Below are positions 51,621 to 63,255 of a stretch of 64,000 bases of DNA, in pieces. The translations under genes and the position numbers were made by a program. Within the stretch, counting starts at the first letter, position 1; each line of letters opens with the position of its first letter. The stretch is taken from NCBI RefSeq assembly GCF_018327685.1, contig NZ_BNEL01000001.1:558001-622000 (forward strand). Reading direction: 5' to 3'. Source of the DNA: Streptomyces sp. TS71-3 (lineage in GTDB: Bacteria > Actinomycetota > Actinomycetes > Streptomycetales > Streptomycetaceae). Below the pieces are notes generated by a model that was given only the letters and a program-made list of their open reading frames with translations, made no database searches and was not told where the DNA came from.

Positions 51621-53741
51621 ATGGCTACCACTTCGCTTGACCTGGCCACGGTCCGCAACATCGGGATCATGGCACACATCGACGCGGGCAAGACGACGAC
51701 CACCGAGCGGATCCTGTACTACACCGGCGTCTCTTACAAGATCGGTGAGGTCCACGACGGCGCTGCCACCATGGACTGGATGGAGCAGGAGCAGGAGCGT
51801 GGCATCACGATCACGTCTGCTGCCACCACCTGTCACTGGCCGCTCGAGGACGTCGACAACACCATCAACATCATCGACACCCCGGGCCACGTCGACTTCA
51901 CGGTCGAGGTGGAGCGCTCACTGCGCGTGCTCGACGGTGCCGTGACGGTGTTCGACGGAGTCGCCGGTGTCGAACCGCAGTCCGAGACCGTGTGGCGTCA
52001 GGCGGACCGCTATGGCGTGCCGCGTATCTGCTTCGTGAACAAGCTCGACCGCACCGGTGCCGAGTTCCACCGCTGCGTCGACATGATCATCGACCGGCTG
52101 GGCGCGACCCCGCTGGTCATGCAGCTGCCGATCGGCGCCGAGGCTGACTTCAAGGGCGTTGTCGACCTCGTCCGTATGAAGGCGCTGGTGTGGTCCGCCG
52201 AGACCGCGCTCGGCGAGGCCTACGACGTCGTCGACATCCCCGACACCCACCAGGAGGCCGCCGACGAATGGCGCGGCAAGCTCCTGGAGGCCGTCGCGGA
52301 GAACGACGAGGAGATGATGGAGCTGTACCTGGAGGGCGAGGAGCCCACCGAGGAGCAGCTCTACGCGGCCATCCGCCGTGTCACGATCAACTCCGGCAAG
52401 GGCGACGGCACCACCGTCACCCCCGTCTTCTGCGGCACCGCGTTCAAGAACAAGGGCGTCCAGCCGCTGCTCGACGCCGTGATCCGCTACCTTCCGTCGC
52501 CGCTCGACATCGAGGCGATCGAGGGCCACTCGGTCTCCGACCCCGACCAGGTCATCCGGCGCAAGCCGTCGGACGAGGAGCCGCTGGCGGCGCTGGCGTT
52601 CAAGATCGCGAGTGACCCGCACCTCGGCAAGCTCACCTTCGTCCGGGTGTACTCGGGCCGGCTCAACTCCGGATCCCAGGTGCAGAACTCGGTCAAGGGC
52701 AGGAAAGAGCGCATCGGCAAGATCTACCGCATGCACGCGAACAAGCGTGAGGAGATCGAGTCGGTGGGCGCCGGTGACATCGTCGCCGTCATGGGCCTGA
52801 AGCAGACCACCACCGGTGAGACGCTCTCCGACCCGGCGAACCCGGTGATCCTGGAGTCCATGGACTTCCCGGCCCCGGTGATCGAGGTCGCCATCGAGCC
52901 CAAGTCGAAGGGCGACCAGGAGAAGCTGGGTGTCGCGATCCAGCGTCTCGCCGAGGAGGACCCGTCCTTCCGCGTCAAGACCGACGAGGAGACCGGGCAG
53001 ACGATCATCGCCGGCATGGGTGAGCTCCACCTCGACGTGCTGGTCGACCGGATGCGCCGCGAGTTCAAGGTCGAGGCCAACGTCGGCAAGCCGCAGGTGG
53101 CCTACCGCGAGACGCTGCGCAAGGCGGTCGAGAGGCTGGACTACACCCACAAGAAGCAGACGGGTGGTTCCGGCCAGTTCGCCAAGGTGCAGATCGCGGT
53201 CGAGCCGCTCGACGGCGATGGCTACGAGTTCGAGAACAAGGTCACCGGTGGCCGCATCCCGCGGGAGTACATCCCGTCCGTGGACGCGGGCTGCCAGGAG
53301 GCCATGGAGTTCGGCGTGCTCGCCGGCTACCCGCTCACGGGTGTCCGGGTCATCCTGCTCGACGGCGCCTACCACGAGGTCGACTCCTCCGAGATGGCGT
53401 TCAAGATCGCCGGTTCGATGGCCTTCAAGGAGGCCGCCCGCAAGGCCTCCCCGGCCCTGCTCGAACCGATGATGAAGGTCGAGGTGACCACGCCCGAGGA
53501 CTACATGGGCGACGTCATCGGCGACATCAACTCCCGTCGCGGTCAGATCCAGGCCATGGAGGACCGCCACGGCGCCAAGCTCGTCACTGGGCTGGTGCCG
53601 CTGTCGGAGATGTTCGGCTACGTCGGAGACCTCCGCAGCAAGACGTCGGGTCGCGCCAGCTACTCGATGCAGTTCGACTCCTACGCCGAGGTTCCGCGGA
53701 ACGTCGCCGAGGAGATCATCGCGAAGGCCAAGGGCGAGTAG
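51621..53741 (+). CDS. fusA: Elongation factor G
   Basis: 706 residues from ATG 51621, 39 bases after rpsG. GTPase of ribosomal translocation. G1 [12 protein letters not shown], switch [19 protein letters not shown], and domains II to V including [16 protein letters not shown] and the tip loop region are intact. Length is standard. Confidence 0.98.
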   Translation: MATTSLDLATVRNIGIMAHIDAGKTTTTERILYYTGVSYKIGEVHDGAATMDWMEQEQERGITITSAATTCHWPLEDVDNTINIIDTPGHVDFTVEVERSLRVLDGAVTVFDGVAGVEPQSETVWRQADRYGVPRICFVNKLDRTGAEFHRCVDMIIDRLGATPLVMQLPIGAEADFKGVVDLVRMKALVWSAETALGEAYDVVDIPDTHQEAADEWRGKLLEAVAENDEEMMELYLEGEEPTEEQLYAAIRRVTINSGKGDGTTVTPVFCGTAFKNKGVQPLLDAVIRYLPSPLDIEAIEGHSVSDPDQVIRRKPSDEEPLAALAFKIASDPHLGKLTFVRVYSGRLNSGSQVQNSVKGRKERIGKIYRMHANKREEIESVGAGDIVAVMGLKQTTTGETLSDPANPVILESMDFPAPVIEVAIEPKSKGDQEKLGVAIQRLAEEDPSFRVKTDEETGQTIIAGMGELHLDVLVDRMRREFKVEANVGKPQVAYRETLRKAVERLDYTHKKQTGGSGQFAKVQIAVEPLDGDGYEFENKVTGGRIPREYIPSVDAGCQEAMEFGVLAGYPLTGVRVILLDGAYHEVDSSEMAFKIAGSMAFKEAARKASPALLEPMMKVEVTTPEDYMGDVIGDINSRRGQIQAMEDRHGAKLVTGLVPLSEMFGYVGDLRSKTSGRASYSMQFDSYAEVPRNVAEEIIAKAKGE

Positions 53742-53815
53742 CACGGCCGGTTCGGTCAGCACGACCGGTTCGGTAGCTCACACGCTTTAGGCTTGACTCG
53801 GGAGCCCATGGGACT

Positions 53816-53837
53816 TTCCGCCGCAATCCCGGCGGAA
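53816..53837 (+). promoter_or_regulatory. Stem-loop in the fusA-tuf spacer
   Basis: ttccgccg pairs with cggcggaa around a six-base loop. May be a tuf leader element; Streptomyces tuf1 is known to have its own promoter besides read-through. Confidence 0.45.
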
Positions 53838-53920
53838 TGTCCCCGGCCCCGGCTTTCCAGCAAAGATCACCTGGCGCCGATGAAGTAAGGCGTACAGAAC
53901 CACTCCACAGGAGGACCCCA

Positions 53921-55114
<1,194 letters not shown>

Positions 55115-55161
55115 CGTCACCCCTGACGTCGGCGTAGGGCCCTGTCGGGCCCGGCCACCCG

Positions 55162-55197
55162 AAAGGACCCGCGCGATTTCGGTCGTGCGGGTCCTTT
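55162..55197 (+). terminator. Terminator after tuf
   Basis: aaaggacccgc pairs with gcgggtccttt; the right arm supplies the T-run. Confidence 0.93.
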
Positions 55198-55271
55198 GCG
55201 TTTTCCCGTGATGCCGGGGGCCACCCCGTGCCCTGCCTGCGGCGCCCCTGGAGTAAGGGGCTATCCCCGGA

Positions 55272-55471
55272 GGGGCGCGGGGAACTGCGCGATTAGCCAC
55301 GACGAGACCTGCAGGTCGCCACCGTCCCGAGGGGCAGTCGCGGTCGTGTCCGGACCACCGGTGGGTAGTGGGTTGCTCGCGCAGTTCCCCGCGCCCCTTA
55401 AGAGGTGCCCCTTCGAGTCAGGGGTCGCCCTGGCCCACCCTGGGGGCGCGGAGAACTGCGCGATCAGCCAC
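55272..55471. repeat. Three copies of the gcgcggggaactgcgcga element
   Basis: Forward at 55272-55299, reverse at 55372-55399, forward with one change (gcgcggagaactgcgcga) at 55444-55471. Flanks such as ttagccacgac are shared between copies. A cagtcgcggtcgtgt stretch also recurs at about 55335 and 55538. Confidence 0.85.
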
Positions 55472-55472
55472 G

Positions 55473-55510
55473 ACTGGGGGCACCCCCACTCCCTTCAGGC
55501 AGTGGGGGAC
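55473..55510. repeat. Dispersed palindromic element, copy D
   Basis: actgggggcacccccactcc followed by cttcaggcagtgggggac, related to copies at 21574, 28237 and 29327. Confidence 0.8.
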
Positions 55511-55790
55511 GTCAGATCGTCACCGCCCCGAGGGGGCAGTCGCGGTCGTGTGCGGGCCATCGGCAGGTGGGTGATTGCTCGCGCCCGCGCGGCGAGCCGC
55601 ATATCGACACAGCCCCGCGCCCCTGAACGACGGAGGGGTGACCCTTCACGTCAGGGGCCACCGCGGCATCGGCATCCCACGAAAATGTTTCGGTCATGCC
55701 TAGGCATTGTTTCGGTGAATCTTTCGAAGAAGGATATGCCTCGGCCGACCGTCAGCCCCCGGCCGCCCCTCAGGGAACGGAGGAGCCCCG

Positions 55791-58700
55791 ATGGACAGCC
55801 CCACCCCCGCCCCGCCGGGCCGGAGAGCGATCCTTGCCGCCGGCGCCGGCGGCACCCTCGCCCTCGGCCCCCTGGGATCCGTCACCGGGTTCCCCGAAGC
55901 CGCTCACGCCGCCCCCGCCGCGGCTCGCCCCACCGACCCCGGCGCCTACATCTCGTTCACGAACCGGCCCGGCGCGTTCCCGCTGGCCGCGCGCAGGACC
56001 GCCGCCCCCCTCGTGGTGAGCGCCGGGGACCACCCGGGCGTGCTCCGCGCCGTCGCCGATCTCCGGGACGACATCGAGCGCGTCACCGGCGTCAGGCCCG
56101 CCCTGGAGAAGACCCCCGAGGGCGCCGCCGCCCCGAAACATTCGGCGGCGGGTGCCCGGGAGATCGTGCTCGTCGGCACCCTGGGCAGGAGCCCCCTCGT
56201 CGACGCCCTGGTGACCTCGGGAAAGCTCGACGCCAGCGCCGTCCGGGGCAAGTGGGAGACGTCGTTGCAGGCCGTCGTCGAGCGGCCGCTGCCCGGCGTG
56301 GACCGTGCCCTGGTGATCGCCGGCAGCGACCAGCGCGGCACCATCTTCGGCGCCTACGACGTGAGCCTCGGCATCGGCGTCTCGCCCTGGTACTGGTGGG
56401 ACGACGTCCGCCCGGTGCGCCGCGACGCGCTCTACGTGCTGCCCGGCGCCCACACCCAGGGCACGCCCGCCGTGAAGTACCGGGGGATCTTCATCAACGA
56501 CGAGAACCCCGCGCTCGGCACCTGGGCGCCGGCCTACTTCGGCCCGGGGAAGGCCGAGGGGTTCGAGGGCGGCTTCAACGCCGACTTCTACGCCAGGGTC
56601 TTCGAGCTGCTGCTGCGGCTGAAGGCGAACTACCTCTGGCCGGCCGTCTGGGGCCGGGCCTTCGCCGAGGACGACCCGGACAACCACGCCCGCGCCACCG
56701 CGTACGGCATCGTGATGGGCACCTCGCACGAGGCGCCGATGATGCGCGGCATCGAGGAGTGGAACCGCCACGCCGTCGCCGCGGTCCGCGACAAGGACGG
56801 CAAGATCACCACTCCGGGCCACGACCCGTACGGCGGCACGGGGGAGTGGTCGTTCCGGAACAACGCCGACGCGATCAAGAAGTACTGGCGCGCCGGCATC
56901 CAGCGGATGGTGGACCAGGGCTTCGAGGGCGTCGTCACGCTCGGCATGCGCGGCAACGGCGACACCAGCCTGCCCGACGGCGACGGCATCGAGCTGATGC
57001 AGGAGATCATCCGGACCCAGCGGGAGATCATCGCCGACGTCACCGGCAAGGACCTCGCCACCGTCCCGCAGGTGTGGACCCTCTACAAGGAGGTCCAGCG
57101 CTACTGGGACCGGGGCCTGCGCGCCCCCGAGGACGTCACCGTCGTCCTCACCGACGACAACTGGGCCAACATCCGCATGCACCCCGACCCCGCGGAGCCG
57201 GCCAGGTCCGGCGGGTACGGGCTGTACTACCACTTCGACTACGTCGGGGTGGGCCGCAACTACAAGTGGGTCGACACCACCTCGCTGCCGAACATGTGGG
57301 ACCAGCTCCACCAGGCCATCGCCTACGGCAACCACGGCCTGTGGGTGGCGAACGTCGGCGACCTCAAGGGCAACGAGCTGCCCACCCAGTTCTTCCTGGA
57401 GCACGCCTGGAACCCGGACCGCTGGGACCTGGACGCGCTGCCCGAGTGGGAGAGCCGCTACGCCCGCCAGAACTTCGGCGAGGCCCAGGCCGGGGCCATC
57501 GCCGGCGTGCTCGCCGAGTACGCCCGGCTCCAGTCCCGCCGCAAGCCGGAGCTGCTGAACCGCCGCATCAGCCTCGACCCGGCGAAGGACCCGGCGCAGG
57601 ACGACACGGCGATCGTCTACGACGACCAGGCCACGCCGTTCTCGCTCACCGCCCACCGGGAGCTGGAGCGGGTCACCGAGGACTGGCAGCGGCTCGCGAG
57701 GAAGGCGGAGTCGCTCGGGCGCCGGCTGCCCCCGGCCGAGCAGGACGCGTGGTTCGGGCTGGTCGGCTACGAGGTCGCGGCCACCGCCAACCTGTACGCG
57801 CTCCGCGAGGCCGAGTTCACCAACCTGCTCTACGCCGAGCAGGGCCGCGCCGCCGCCAACGACCGCGCCGCCGCCGCTCAGGCCCGCCTCAAGGACGACT
57901 TCGCGCTGATGGACCGCTTCAACACGAAGATCGCGGGCGGCAAGTGGCAGGGGTTCATGACCCAGCCGCACATCGACTACGGCGACGTCGAGCGGTACGG
58001 GCCCAACGCGCCCTGGCAGCAGCCGGAGATCGACAACGTCGCGATCCCGGACGTGCTGTTCCCCGCGGTCAAGCGGATCGAGCTGCCCGACCGGGCGGAG
58101 CTGGGCGTGGCGATCGACGGGTCCGCCGAGTGGTGGCCGCATGCGTCGACCGAGGCCCGGCTGCCGGCCTTCAGCCCCCACCAGACGCGCCCCGACCAGT
58201 ACATCGAGGTCTTCAACCGGGGTGGCAGGCCCTTCGCCTACCGCATCGAGCCCACCGTGGACTGGCTCCGGGTGGACCGCCCGAGCGGCACCGTGCGGCA
58301 GCAGGTCCGGGCGACCGTCACCGTCGACTGGGCGCGGGCGCCGCGGCGGCGGGCCGAGGCGGGCATCGTCGTGCACGGGCCCGGGGGCGCCGCCGTCACC
58401 GTCACCGCGGTCGTGGACCCGCCGGGGGTGCACGGGCTGAGGGGCTTCGTGGAGGCGGGCGGGTACATCGCCATCGACGCGGAGCACGCCACGCGGGCCG
58501 TCGGCGCCCACGGCGTCGGCTGGCGGCGCCTCGACCGCATCGGGCGGACCTGCGCGGGCATGACACCGACACCCGTCACGGCCTCCCGGCAGACGCCGGG
58601 CGGTGCGTCGCCGCGGCTGGAGTACGAGGTCACCGTGCTGACCCCGGGCGAGCTGACCGTCTGGGCGTACCTCTCGCCGCGCAATCCGGCCCTCGCCAGG

Positions 58701-58985
58701 GACGGCCTGTCCTACGCGGTCTCCTTCGACGACGACCCGCCGCAGACCGTGGACGTCATCGCGGTCACCGGGTCCGACGACGGCCTGATGAACACCCGGT
58801 GGGCGCGGAACACCTCCGACAACGTCAACCGGACCGCCACCAGGCACACGGTCCGGGCGCCAGGGGTGCACCGGCTGACGTTCTGGATGGTCGACCCGAC
58901 CGTCGTCGTGCAGCGGCTGCTGGTGGACACGGGCGGCTTGGAGCCGACGTACCTCGGCCCGCTGGAGAGCCGCAGGCTGCCCTGA
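55791..58985 (+). CDS. Secreted GH115-family glycoside hydrolase (xylan alpha-glucuronidase type)
   Basis: 1064 residues from ATG 55791, with GGAGG upstream. A Tat-type signal (GRRAILAAGAGGTLALG) predicts export. The GH115 core is recognised from GTIFGAYDVSLGIGVSPWYWWDDV, KYRGIFINDENPALGTWAP, LLRLKANYLWPAVWG, VVTLGMRGNGDT, LTDDNWANIR and GGYGLYYHFDYVGVGRNYKW. GH115 enzymes remove (methyl)glucuronic acid from xylan side chains. The C-terminal third contains beta-rich domains ending in a segment typical of the family. It stands alone between tuf and the S10 operon, an accessory insertion. Confidence 0.93.
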   Translation: MDSPTPAPPGRRAILAAGAGGTLALGPLGSVTGFPEAAHAAPAAARPTDPGAYISFTNRPGAFPLAARRTAAPLVVSAGDHPGVLRAVADLRDDIERVTGVRPALEKTPEGAAAPKHSAAGAREIVLVGTLGRSPLVDALVTSGKLDASAVRGKWETSLQAVVERPLPGVDRALVIAGSDQRGTIFGAYDVSLGIGVSPWYWWDDVRPVRRDALYVLPGAHTQGTPAVKYRGIFINDENPALGTWAPAYFGPGKAEGFEGGFNADFYARVFELLLRLKANYLWPAVWGRAFAEDDPDNHARATAYGIVMGTSHEAPMMRGIEEWNRHAVAAVRDKDGKITTPGHDPYGGTGEWSFRNNADAIKKYWRAGIQRMVDQGFEGVVTLGMRGNGDTSLPDGDGIELMQEIIRTQREIIADVTGKDLATVPQVWTLYKEVQRYWDRGLRAPEDVTVVLTDDNWANIRMHPDPAEPARSGGYGLYYHFDYVGVGRNYKWVDTTSLPNMWDQLHQAIAYGNHGLWVANVGDLKGNELPTQFFLEHAWNPDRWDLDALPEWESRYARQNFGEAQAGAIAGVLAEYARLQSRRKPELLNRRISLDPAKDPAQDDTAIVYDDQATPFSLTAHRELERVTEDWQRLARKAESLGRRLPPAEQDAWFGLVGYEVAATANLYALREAEFTNLLYAEQGRAAANDRAAAAQARLKDDFALMDRFNTKIAGGKWQGFMTQPHIDYGDVERYGPNAPWQQPEIDNVAIPDVLFPAVKRIELPDRAELGVAIDGSAEWWPHASTEARLPAFSPHQTRPDQYIEVFNRGGRPFAYRIEPTVDWLRVDRPSGTVRQQVRATVTVDWARAPRRRAEAGIVVHGPGGAAVTVTAVVDPPGVHGLRGFVEAGGYIAIDAEHATRAVGAHGVGWRRLDRIGRTCAGMTPTPVTASRQTPGGASPRLEYEVTVLTPGELTVWAYLSPRNPALARDGLSYAVSFDDDPPQTVDVIAVTGSDDGLMNTRWARNTSDNVNRTATRHTVRAPGVHRLTFWMVDPTVVVQRLLVDTGGLEPTYLGPLESRRLP

Positions 58986-59173
58986 CCCGGGGCAGGCAGG
59001 CGCGGTCGCGCGGGCGGGTGCCCGCGCGACCCCTCAGACCGGGCCGGCGGGCACCCGCCCCGATCCGCTGACCCGACCGCACGGCCGGTCCCGGCCCGCC
59101 CCGAACCTGCTGGGACCGGCCGTGCAACCCGTTCACCGTTCAGCCTTCGGCGCGGCCCTCGCGGGCGCCGGCT

Positions 59174-59719
59174 TCAATCCTGGGCCGTCCCGGCCACGGG
59201 CCGCGCGGGGATGCCCGTGCCTGCCGGAGCCTCGAAGGAGATCCAGGTGTCCGGCGGGACCTCCGGGCGCCCCGGCACGGGCCGGTGCTCCTCGGTCCAC
59301 GCGTCACCCGCGATCTCGGTGGCGATCCGCCGCCAGAAGCGGACGGCGCCGGTGTTGGCGTCCTGGAACGCGATCTCCCAGGGGCCCGGGTGCCGCGCGA
59401 CGACCTCCTTGACGGCGCGCATCCCGACGCCGTCCCGCCGCGCGCCCCGCACCACGAAGAAGCTGTTCAGCACGGCCTTCGGCCCGCTCAGCCCGCGCAC
59501 GAACGCCAGCCCCGCCGGCCGCTCACCGCTCACCAGCAGGTACGCGGCCCAGTCCGGCCCGCCCGCGAGCGCGGCCTGAAGCCGCTCCGTCCGGTAGGTG
59601 CCGTCCGGGTCCGGCAGCGTCCCGCCGAACTCGCTCATGTCGTGCCGGAACATCAGCCAGAGCCGCTCCAGCACTTGCCGGTCGGCAGGGCTCGCGGGAC
59701 GGACGGTCACGTGCGGCAT
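59174..59719 (-). CDS. GNAT family N-acetyltransferase
   Basis: 181 residues from ATG 59719, with GGAGGAG upstream. VTVRPASPADRQVLERLWLMF, GLAFVRGLSGPKAVLNSFFVVRGARRDGVGMRAVKEVVARHPG (motif A, acetyl-CoA pyrophosphate loop RRDGVG) and IAFQDANTGAVRFWRRIA (motif B) define the fold. Substrate unknown. Monocistronic; preceded on its strand by a terminator for the gene at 60078. Confidence 0.9.
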   Translation of the reverse strand: MPHVTVRPASPADRQVLERLWLMFRHDMSEFGGTLPDPDGTYRTERLQAALAGGPDWAAYLLVSGERPAGLAFVRGLSGPKAVLNSFFVVRGARRDGVGMRAVKEVVARHPGPWEIAFQDANTGAVRFWRRIATEIAGDAWTEEHRPVPGRPEVPPDTWISFEAPAGTGIPARPVAGTAQD

Positions 59720-59744
59720 GGGCTCCTCCAGGGGCTCGGAACGC

Positions 59745-59785
59745 AAAAAAGCCTCCCTGGGCGGGAGGATCCCGCGCAGGGAGGC
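59745..59785 (-). terminator. Reverse-strand terminator upstream of the GNAT gene
   Basis: Stem gcctccctg/cagggaggc at 59751-59785 followed, on the minus strand, by six T (59745-59750). It ends the transcript from 60995 or could attenuate the GNAT gene 26 bases further on. Confidence 0.85.
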
Positions 59786-59900
59786 ATGACGACTACGGGA
59801 AACGTACCAGGTCCCAGGCGAAGCACGGGATGGCGGGCGCACTGCGGGTGCACCGGTGGGTTCGCCTCCGTCTGATCGTGGCAAGGACCGGCCGGGCAGG

Positions 59901-60011
59901 TCACTCGGCGAAGACGTCGCTTGAGTGGTCGGCGGTGGCAGCCCTCGTCAACTGGGTGCGGAGAGTGTCCACGTCGGTGCAGTCGGTGATCCGCTGGCGG
60001 CTATGGGATTC
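59901..60011 (-). pseudogene. C-terminal fragment of a paralogue of the 60078 gene
   Basis: Reading backwards from 60011, the frame encodes SRQRITDCTDVDTLRTQL, an Ala-rich stretch and SSDVFAE then stop at 59901. The neighbouring intact gene ends TRQRITDCTDPDLLSIWL and ADVFSE. DNA similarity is also clear. The rest of this copy is missing, so it is a remnant of a duplication. Confidence 0.88.
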
Positions 60012-60077
60012 CCTCAGGTCTGTGCTGTCGGGCCGCGCACAACGCGCACGGGCGCGGCTCCGCCAGGCGGTGATCCG

Positions 60078-60995
60078 CTACTCGGAGAAGACGTCGGCTG
60101 CGCGGCTGACGGTGATCGCGCGCTGCAGCCAGATGCTGAGGAGGTCTGGGTCGGTGCAGTCGGTGATGCGCTGCCGCGTGGTGTCGTCCACGTCGATGCC
60201 GCGCGTCTGGAAAACCAGGAGCAGGTCCTTGGCGCCCCGCTCAGCGTGGCCTTCGGCGCGCCCCTCCGTAAGCCCCTCCGTACGCCCCTCCGTACGCCCC
60301 TCCGCCCGCAGCTTCTGTGACGTCTCCGAGCGGAAGAACGAGAGGTCGATGGCCATGAGATTCCTCCAGATCTGTGCTGCCGGGCTCTTGTCCAGGCCGA
60401 GTTCGGTGAGTTCTCGGAAGACGGTCGCGGTGTCTTCGTCCACGGTTTTCAACGCGGTGGCCAGCGCCCTCAGCATCCTATCCGCGTCCGGGTCGTAGCC
60501 GTGTGTGATCGCCGCGAATGTGGCGAGCGGGATGTCCTGGGCGGCCGTCTCGGGGTCGGTGACCGGGGGGACGTTGTGCGGGCCGAGCACGAGGGGCCGC
60601 AGGGAGAGCGAGCGCCACTGCGGCAGGCCCAGGTGGAACGGGGTTTCCGCCCAGCGGGCCGTGCCCGCGTCGTGGCAGACGACGAGCAGGACCGGGGGAA
60701 TGCGGTACTTGGCGTACAGGTAGCCCAGGTAGTAGGCCCAGCTCCCGTGCTTGTCCGGGTCCTTCCTGCGCTGTGACTCCACGGCCAGGAGGTAGCTGCC
60801 GTCGTTGGCCGTGTCGAAGCGCAGGAGCGAGTCCAGCCTTCGCTCCAGCGGCTTGGTCTCGGTGAGGTCGGGGGTTAAGAGGTTCACCTCTTCGGGCTCT
60901 GCGAACGCATACCCGAGTTTGCGGAAGGTGCGGCTGAAGACGCCCGGATCCTCCTGGAAGATCCGATGCATCGCTTCATGGGATGAAGTGACCAT
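60078..60995 (-). CDS. Rpn/PD-(D/E)XK nuclease-like protein with EGR repeats and a TTA codon
   Basis: 305 residues from ATG 60995. The N-terminal part (FQEDPGVFSRTFRKLGYAF) and DSLLRFDTANDGSYLLAVESQRRKDPDKHGSWAYYLGYLYAKY contain the spaced Asp and E-x-Q core of PD-(D/E)XK transposase-associated (Rpn-type) proteins. EGRTEGRTEGLTEGRAEG (four 12-bp repeats at 60261-60308) matches the charged repeat typical of that group. Codon 40 is TTA (60876-60878 minus strand), the rare leucine codon that needs bldA tRNA in Streptomyces. A decayed paralogue fragment lies just downstream. Confidence 0.72.
   Translation of the reverse strand: MVTSSHEAMHRIFQEDPGVFSRTFRKLGYAFAEPEEVNLLTPDLTETKPLERRLDSLLRFDTANDGSYLLAVESQRRKDPDKHGSWAYYLGYLYAKYRIPPVLLVVCHDAGTARWAETPFHLGLPQWRSLSLRPLVLGPHNVPPVTDPETAAQDIPLATFAAITHGYDPDADRMLRALATALKTVDEDTATVFRELTELGLDKSPAAQIWRNLMAIDLSFFRSETSQKLRAEGRTEGRTEGLTEGRAEGHAERGAKDLLLVFQTRGIDVDDTTRQRITDCTDPDLLSIWLQRAITVSRAADVFSE
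60261..60308 (-). repeat. 12-bp coding tandem repeat, 4 copies
   Basis: cccctccgtaag, cccctccgtacg (twice) and cccctccgcccg; encodes the EGRTEGR segment. Confidence 0.9.
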
Positions 60996-61166
60996 GGACA
61001 GGACGCTAGGACGGCGCTCGCATATGCCAGGCGGATATGCATGCGCGTTCACCCGAAAGGGACCCCAAGGCTTCGGGGAGTGGGAGGTGGGGAAGTCTCG
61101 GGGGAGTGCAGGGGGTGCGACAGCGCGACGATGTGGCCGCCGTCACTGTGGCAGCTAGCCCATCCG

Positions 61167-61195
61167 TTTGGACGCCCGCCCCCGAGGGGTAGGAT
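61167..61195 (+). promoter_or_regulatory. Candidate S10 operon promoter
   Basis: TTTGGA, 17-base spacer, TAGGAT. A second candidate, TTGGCC with CAGACT at 61207-61237, has a 19-base spacer. Confidence 0.45.
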
Positions 61196-61520
61196 CCCCC
61201 GCTCGATTGGCCCTGGCCCCGGCCCATATGGCAGACTGTCCGGGTTGCTCGGTTGAGTGCCGATGCTGCGCGCCTCCCGCCGGGAGGACCGGAAGCGAGT
61301 CCCACAGTACTCGTCGCCCCAACTGCACCCGGGATCCACAGGATCCCGACCGCGGCGCTGAGGCGGACGTACGGGAATCTTCCGGGAAGCGTCAGCGGGG
61401 CGCCGGCCAGGCACCCGGTGAACGGACCGCTCGGTCCCGCCCCGGCCCGTGGTCGTCGGATCGTCGATCGCACCCCTCGCAAGGGAAGTCCGCACCGCGG
61501 ACACGCATGCGAGCGGAGCG

Positions 61521-61545
61521 CGACACGCCCGACCGCGTGGGTCGG
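61521..61545 (+). promoter_or_regulatory. rpsJ leader element shared with the rpsL leader
   Basis: cgacacgcccgaccgcgtgg plus gtcgg; one base differs from 50662-50686. Same CCGACC/GGTCGG hairpin, 68 bases before rpsJ. Confidence 0.75.
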
Positions 61546-61612
61546 AGGAGGGCTCCAGTGCCCGCCGCCGGGTTCCAGAGCGTTCAACAAGAGACAGGAC
61601 TAAGAAGCAGCC

Positions 61613-61921
61613 ATGGCGGGACAGAAGATCCGCATCCGGCTCAAGGCCTACGACCACGAGGTCATCGACTCCTCGGCGAAGAAGATCGTCGAGACGGTGA
61701 CCCGCACTGGTGCGTCGGTCGCGGGCCCGGTGCCGCTGCCCACAGAGAAGAACGTGTACTGCGTCATCAAGTCGCCGCACAAGTACAAGGACTCGCGCGA
61801 GCACTTCGAGATGCGCACGCACAAGCGCCTCATCGACATCCTCGACCCGACCCCCAAGACCGTTGACTCGTTGATGCGCCTCGACCTCCCGGCGGGCGTC
61901 GACATCGAGATCAAGCTCTGA
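61613..61921 (+). CDS. rpsJ: 30S ribosomal protein S10
   Basis: 102 residues from ATG 61613. [58 protein letters not shown] and [29 protein letters not shown] are canonical. First gene of the S10 operon; S10 is also NusE. Confidence 0.98.
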   Translation: MAGQKIRIRLKAYDHEVIDSSAKKIVETVTRTGASVAGPVPLPTEKNVYCVIKSPHKYKDSREHFEMRTHKRLIDILDPTPKTVDSLMRLDLPAGVDIEIKL

Positions 61922-61940
61922 GAAGGCGGGCTGACCAACG

Positions 61941-62588
61941 ATGACGACCAAGAACATCAAGGGCATCCTGGGCGAGAAGCTCGGCATGACTCAGGTCTGG
62001 GACGAGAACAACCGTGTCGTCCCGGTGACCGTGGTCAAGGCCGGACCCTGCGTCGTGACCCAGGTCCGCAGCGGCGACCGCGACGGCTACGAGTCCGTCC
62101 AGATCGCCTTCGGCGAGATCGACCCGCGCAAGGTGAACAAGCCCCTCAAGGGCCACTTCTCCAAGGCCGACGTCACGCCCCGCCGCCACCTCGTCGAGAT
62201 CCGTACCGCCGACGCGAGCGAGTACACCCTCGGCCAGGAGGTGACCGCCGAGACCTTCGAGTCGGGCGGCAAGGTCGACGTGACCGGCAAGAGCAAGGGC
62301 AAGGGCTTCGCCGGTGTCATGAAGCGCCACAACTTCAAGGGCCTCGGCGCCGGCCACGGCACGCAGCGCAAGCACCGCTCTCCCGGCTCCATCGGCGGCT
62401 GCGCCACCCCCGGTCGGGTGTTCAAGGGCCTGCGCATGGCGGGCCGCATGGGCAACGAGCGGGTCACCACCCAGAACCTGACCGTCCACGCCGTTGACGC
62501 GGAGAAGGGCCTGCTGCTCATCAAGGGCGCGGTTCCCGGTCCGAACGGCGGCCTCGTCCTGGTCCGCACCGCGGCCAAGGGGGCCTGA
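61941..62588 (+). CDS. rplC: 50S ribosomal protein L3
   Basis: 215 residues from ATG 61941, 19 bases after rps[41 protein letters not shown] and [25 protein letters not shown] are canonical; L3 initiates 50S assembly near the peptidyl-transferase centre. Confidence 0.98.
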   Translation: MTTKNIKGILGEKLGMTQVWDENNRVVPVTVVKAGPCVVTQVRSGDRDGYESVQIAFGEIDPRKVNKPLKGHFSKADVTPRRHLVEIRTADASEYTLGQEVTAETFESGGKVDVTGKSKGKGFAGVMKRHNFKGLGAGHGTQRKHRSPGSIGGCATPGRVFKGLRMAGRMGNERVTTQNLTVHAVDAEKGLLLIKGAVPGPNGGLVLVRTAAKGA

Positions 62589-62595
62589 GGGAACG

Positions 62596-63255
62596 ATGAG
62601 CACTGTTGACATCCTTTCGCCGGCGGGCGACAAGGCCGGTACCGTCGAGCTCCCCGCGGAGATCTTCGACGCCAAGATCAGCATTCCGCTGATCCACCAG
62701 GTCGTCGTCGCGCAGCTGGCCGCGGCCCGTCAGGGCACGCACAAGACCAAGACGCGCGGCGAGGTCCGCGGCGGTGGCAAGAAGCCGTACCGCCAGAAGG
62801 GCACCGGCCGCGCCCGTCAGGGCTCGACCCGCGCGCCGCAGTTCGCGGGCGGTGGCGTCGTGCACGGTCCCGTGCCGCGCGACTACTCGCAGCGGACGCC
62901 CAAGAAGATGAAGGCCGCCGCCCTGCGCGGTGCCCTCACCGACCGGGCCCGCAATGACCGCATCCACGTCGTCTCCGGTGTGATCGAGGGCGACGCCCCG
63001 TCCACCAAGGCGGCCAGGAGCCTGCTCGGCAGGATCAGCGAGCGCAAGAACGTGCTGCTGGTCGTCGACCGCACCGACGAGGCCGCGTGGCTGTCCGCCC
63101 GCAACCTCCCCCAGGTGCACATCCTGGAGCCGGGCCAGCTCAACACGTACGACGTGCTCGTCTCGGACGACGTGGTCTTCACCCAGGCCGCCCTGGAGGC
63201 CTTCGTGGCCGCCCGTACGCCGGCCGCCGCGACCGCTGAAGGGAGCGAGGCCTGA
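62596..63255 (+). CDS. rplD: 50S ribosomal protein L4
   Basis: 219 residues from ATG 62596 ([20 protein letters not shown]), after GAGGGAA. The exit-tunnel loop ([35 protein letters not shown]) is intact. L4 also represses the S10 operon in many bacteria. Its stop shares a base with rplW (TGATG). Confidence 0.98.
   Translation: MSTVDILSPAGDKAGTVELPAEIFDAKISIPLIHQVVVAQLAAARQGTHKTKTRGEVRGGGKKPYRQKGTGRARQGSTRAPQFAGGGVVHGPVPRDYSQRTPKKMKAAALRGALTDRARNDRIHVVSGVIEGDAPSTKAARSLLGRISERKNVLLVVDRTDEAAWLSARNLPQVHILEPGQLNTYDVLVSDDVVFTQAALEAFVAARTPAAATAEGSEA

Larger units (their letters stand above)
55198..55790. other. 590-bp spacer made largely of dispersed repeats
   Basis: No gene. Contains three copies of the gcgcggggaactgcgcga element, one palindromic element, and a duplicated cagtcgcggtcgtgt segment. 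Confidence 0.65.
60996..61612. other. S10 operon promoter and leader, about 600 bp
   Basis: No gene supported. Contains a candidate promoter and the hairpin element shared with the rpsL leader. Confidence 0.6.

Noticed and set aside
55196..59071. Long forward and reverse frames overlapping the GH115 gene
   Set aside because: Composition is Arg/Pro/Gly-rich as expected for off-frame reading; the GH115 frame has family motifs throughout and a signal peptide.
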